Shown: piece after piece, positions 62,082 through 64,000 of the stretch
Layout of the letters: every line of letters begins with the position of its first letter
Position numbering within the stretch: the first letter of the stretch is position 1
Origin: Dromaius novaehollandiae
Lineage: Eukaryota; Chordata; Aves; Casuariiformes; Dromaiidae
Length of the DNA stretch: 64,000 bases
Reading direction: 5' to 3'
Assembly (NCBI RefSeq): GCF_036370855.1
Contig: NC_088098.1
Span: 143,736,721 to 143,800,720, forward strand
Notes under the pieces: model-generated
The model's database searches: none
What the model saw: only the letters and a program-made list of their open reading frames with translations
What the model was told of the DNA's origin: nothing
Position numbers and translations under genes: made by a program

Positions 62082-64000
62082 GGTCTTCTATGCAGTGCTC
62101 TGATTGTGCCAGTTGTTCTTGTGAGCGATGACAACGATAGATGTTGCAACCGCAGTGCCAAGGTTTCAGGGAAACCCTTTTAATGAGTGGCTCTACCTGA
62201 AGAGTTCACTCACCATCAAACTAGAGCACTGAGGAATCAGAACAGAGAGAAGTCCCTAAAAACCTGCTCCTATTTGTTACAGGACAAATAACAAAAGCAG
62301 ACAACCGCTCTACAACCAAGCCATGAGTAGCAATGTAGGTGCCACCTGCCCTCTAAGAAACCTATTTATCAACCAGGCAGCTAACGTGGAGGGAAAGGAA
62401 ACCAGCACTAGCACCCAATAAGAAGGGAGCCAGCGCTCTCTTAATCCACCTCCTTCCCTGAGGGAAAGCCAACCCGTTTTGCATCTTCCCCTGCAAAGTA
62501 GGGTGTGGTGCTGTAGGAGCTAAAATAACTCATCAGAGGAGACAGGCCTAGTCTGAAGTGTACCTGAAAAATCTCTCATATATCTTCTATACACAAAGAG
62601 CTGTCCCTTAACTCACTTTTTGGACTGGTGATAGAGGAAATCCTGTCAAAATCCTAATCAGTAACTAAAGCAGTGGAATTGGGGAAGTGGAGGACAAGAA
62701 TCTGCTCTGCAGAGACTCAGGGATTGTCTACAGAGGGATAACAAAAAAAATCTGGGATGATAAACTCAAAATGCAATGTCATACTCCTGAACTGAAGTGT
62801 GCTAAGCTCCCTGGTAGATGCCCCTATTCATAAAGCAAATTTTGTCTGTATGACTTTTTGCATTGATCTAAACACATTTTTAAATACAGATATCCACACA
62901 CATCCTAAAGAAAGAAAGATCTCAGATAATGTGATAGCACAGTCTGAGCAGAAGAACAAAAAGCTTTGGAAAGTGAACAGACATCAAAGATACATACATG
63001 AACGTATGTCAACATCACTGACGTGATTTAAATACAGTTTTGTCATTGTATCTCTCTAGCAAACATGTATGCCCATGCATTTGTGCATTGAAGCGGGTTA
63101 TCACTGTCACACTGGTGCCCTGCTCCAAAAAGAACCCTGGTCCACTGCTCCCTCTCGTTTGGGTTAAGCTGCAGATGTTTTTGCCATTGCTATTTTGACT
63201 ACAGCAGCAAATACACTCAGGACATTGTTACCATTAATAGCAGATCCATACGCTGCTGATGTTGCTGGGTGATCCAATCTGATCTGGAGCAAAGGTGGGC
63301 CCCAAGTGCATTCTTGTTGAAATACCTGGAACATATGATGAAGAGTTTGCATGAAATTCATACTTCTGTGTTAATTGCAAGAAAACAGATGATCCAACCT
63401 AAGCTGGACTGATAAAAGATGACAGTTCTGGATCTTGCAAGAAGCTTGATGTTTGAGGTAATTGGCATATTTTTTTCCCACAAATTTGAATCAATATAAT
63501 AGGAATAGGTTTATGTTGTAGTGGCTTTTTGTATCACACGGCTGCACCATTTTTAAGTTAGTAATAGAAACCATAAAGTTGAATTTATGTGTTATGATTC
63601 TGCTTGTCAAAGCCAATTGCTGAACCTCAGAAAAGTTAAGAACATTTAGGTTTGAGAGATGACTTTGTCAACCACAGACATCACAGACATTCACTAGCTT
63701 TATTTCCAAACGGTTGTTCTCATGAGTGAAGTCCTACCTAAATGCCTTATCTCAACTGACTGCTGATAGTAGCCAAAGTTATCTTTGGGATAACTTATTG
63801 GCGGCATTGAAGATTATTAAATTAAGTTTGAAGATGATACACCCCTTGTCTATTTCTTCTGTCTAGCTAAACAAAAGCAATAAATACAAAGGTGGCATAG
63901 GAAGGGTGAGCTGGATGAACAGACCCAGTGTGGGAGTCAGGATGTCCCAAATACTTACCCAAGTTCTGTTCCAGTGCCTTGCAGGAGCTTTTTAATATCA
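62082..64000 (-). other. XG: XG upstream region
   Basis: The region is the 5' UTR and promoter side of XG. It has no CpG island, in contrast to GYG2, which suggests a tissue-restricted promoter. A TATA-like ATTAAAAG on the minus strand (near 62177-62184) lies about 100 nt before the ATG, and a GATA core (GATAG at 62136-62140, plus strand) lies between. No further gene is recognised up to the window end. The 65-codon minus-strand frame at 63164-63361 shows no motif. Confidence 0.45.

Noticed and set aside
63164-63361. 65-codon minus-strand frame upstream of XG, considered as a CD99 or retroviral fragment
   Set aside because: No membrane span, DAL motif, or gag/pol signature is visible, and there are no matching splice sites.
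1-64000. CRISPR arrays, operons, phage or bacterial systems, tRNA or rRNA genes
   Set aside because: No regularly spaced repeats, no ribosome-binding-site-led gene clusters and no cloverleaf or rRNA core sequence were seen. The gene structure is clearly vertebrate.

Overview
The window is vertebrate nuclear DNA and almost certainly avian. The coding regions are split into short exons by GT-AG introns of up to about 11 kb. There is one clear CR1 retroposon 3' end (7563-7813), the typical interspersed repeat of birds, and overall repeat density is low. I see no bacterial, viral or CRISPR-type system. Three protein-coding genes can be assembled exon by exon with matching splice phases.

Layout. 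(1) 1-11517, plus strand: the last three coding exons of a membrane-type arylsulfatase of the STS/ARSD/ARSL/ARSH cluster; the catalytic N-terminal exons lie upstream of the window. A small orphan CpG-rich block (about 6480-6680) and the CR1 copy sit in its last 7.5 kb intron. (2) 11518-20107: convergent intergenic DNA plus probable 3' UTRs. (3) 20108-36272, minus strand: a complete glycogenin gene, GYG2, with 8 coding exons (379 aa). Its first coding exon is only 7 nt and lies beside a strong CpG-island promoter (about 36290-36950). The catalytic Lys, the DxD motif and the acceptor tyrosine can all be located. A phase-compatible alternative last exon that would add a transmembrane tail lies in intron 7. 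(4) 36950-40656: intergenic DNA and probable XG 3' UTR. (5) 40657-62081, minus strand: an XG/CD99-family type I membrane glycoprotein, XG, with 7 coding exons (126 aa) and introns up to 11.3 kb. (6) 62082-64000: XG upstream region.

The order and orientation (XG and GYG2 head-to-tail, with an arylsulfatase convergent on GYG2) match human Xp22.33 XG-GYG2-ARSD in reverse. This synteny supports the assignments. The genes do not form one pathway: glycogenin primes glycogen synthesis in the cytosol, the arylsulfatase is a secretory-pathway hydrolase, and XG is a cell-surface adhesion or blood-group type protein. They are neighbours by conserved synteny.

The points most worth a second look are the candidate transmembrane tail exon of GYG2, the CD99-like duplicated acidic motif and wholly phase-1 modular structure of XG, the ambiguity at the XG C-terminus, and the orphan CpG-rich block with tandem MYB-type sites inside the arylsulfatase intron. 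No undescribed multi-gene system is evident.
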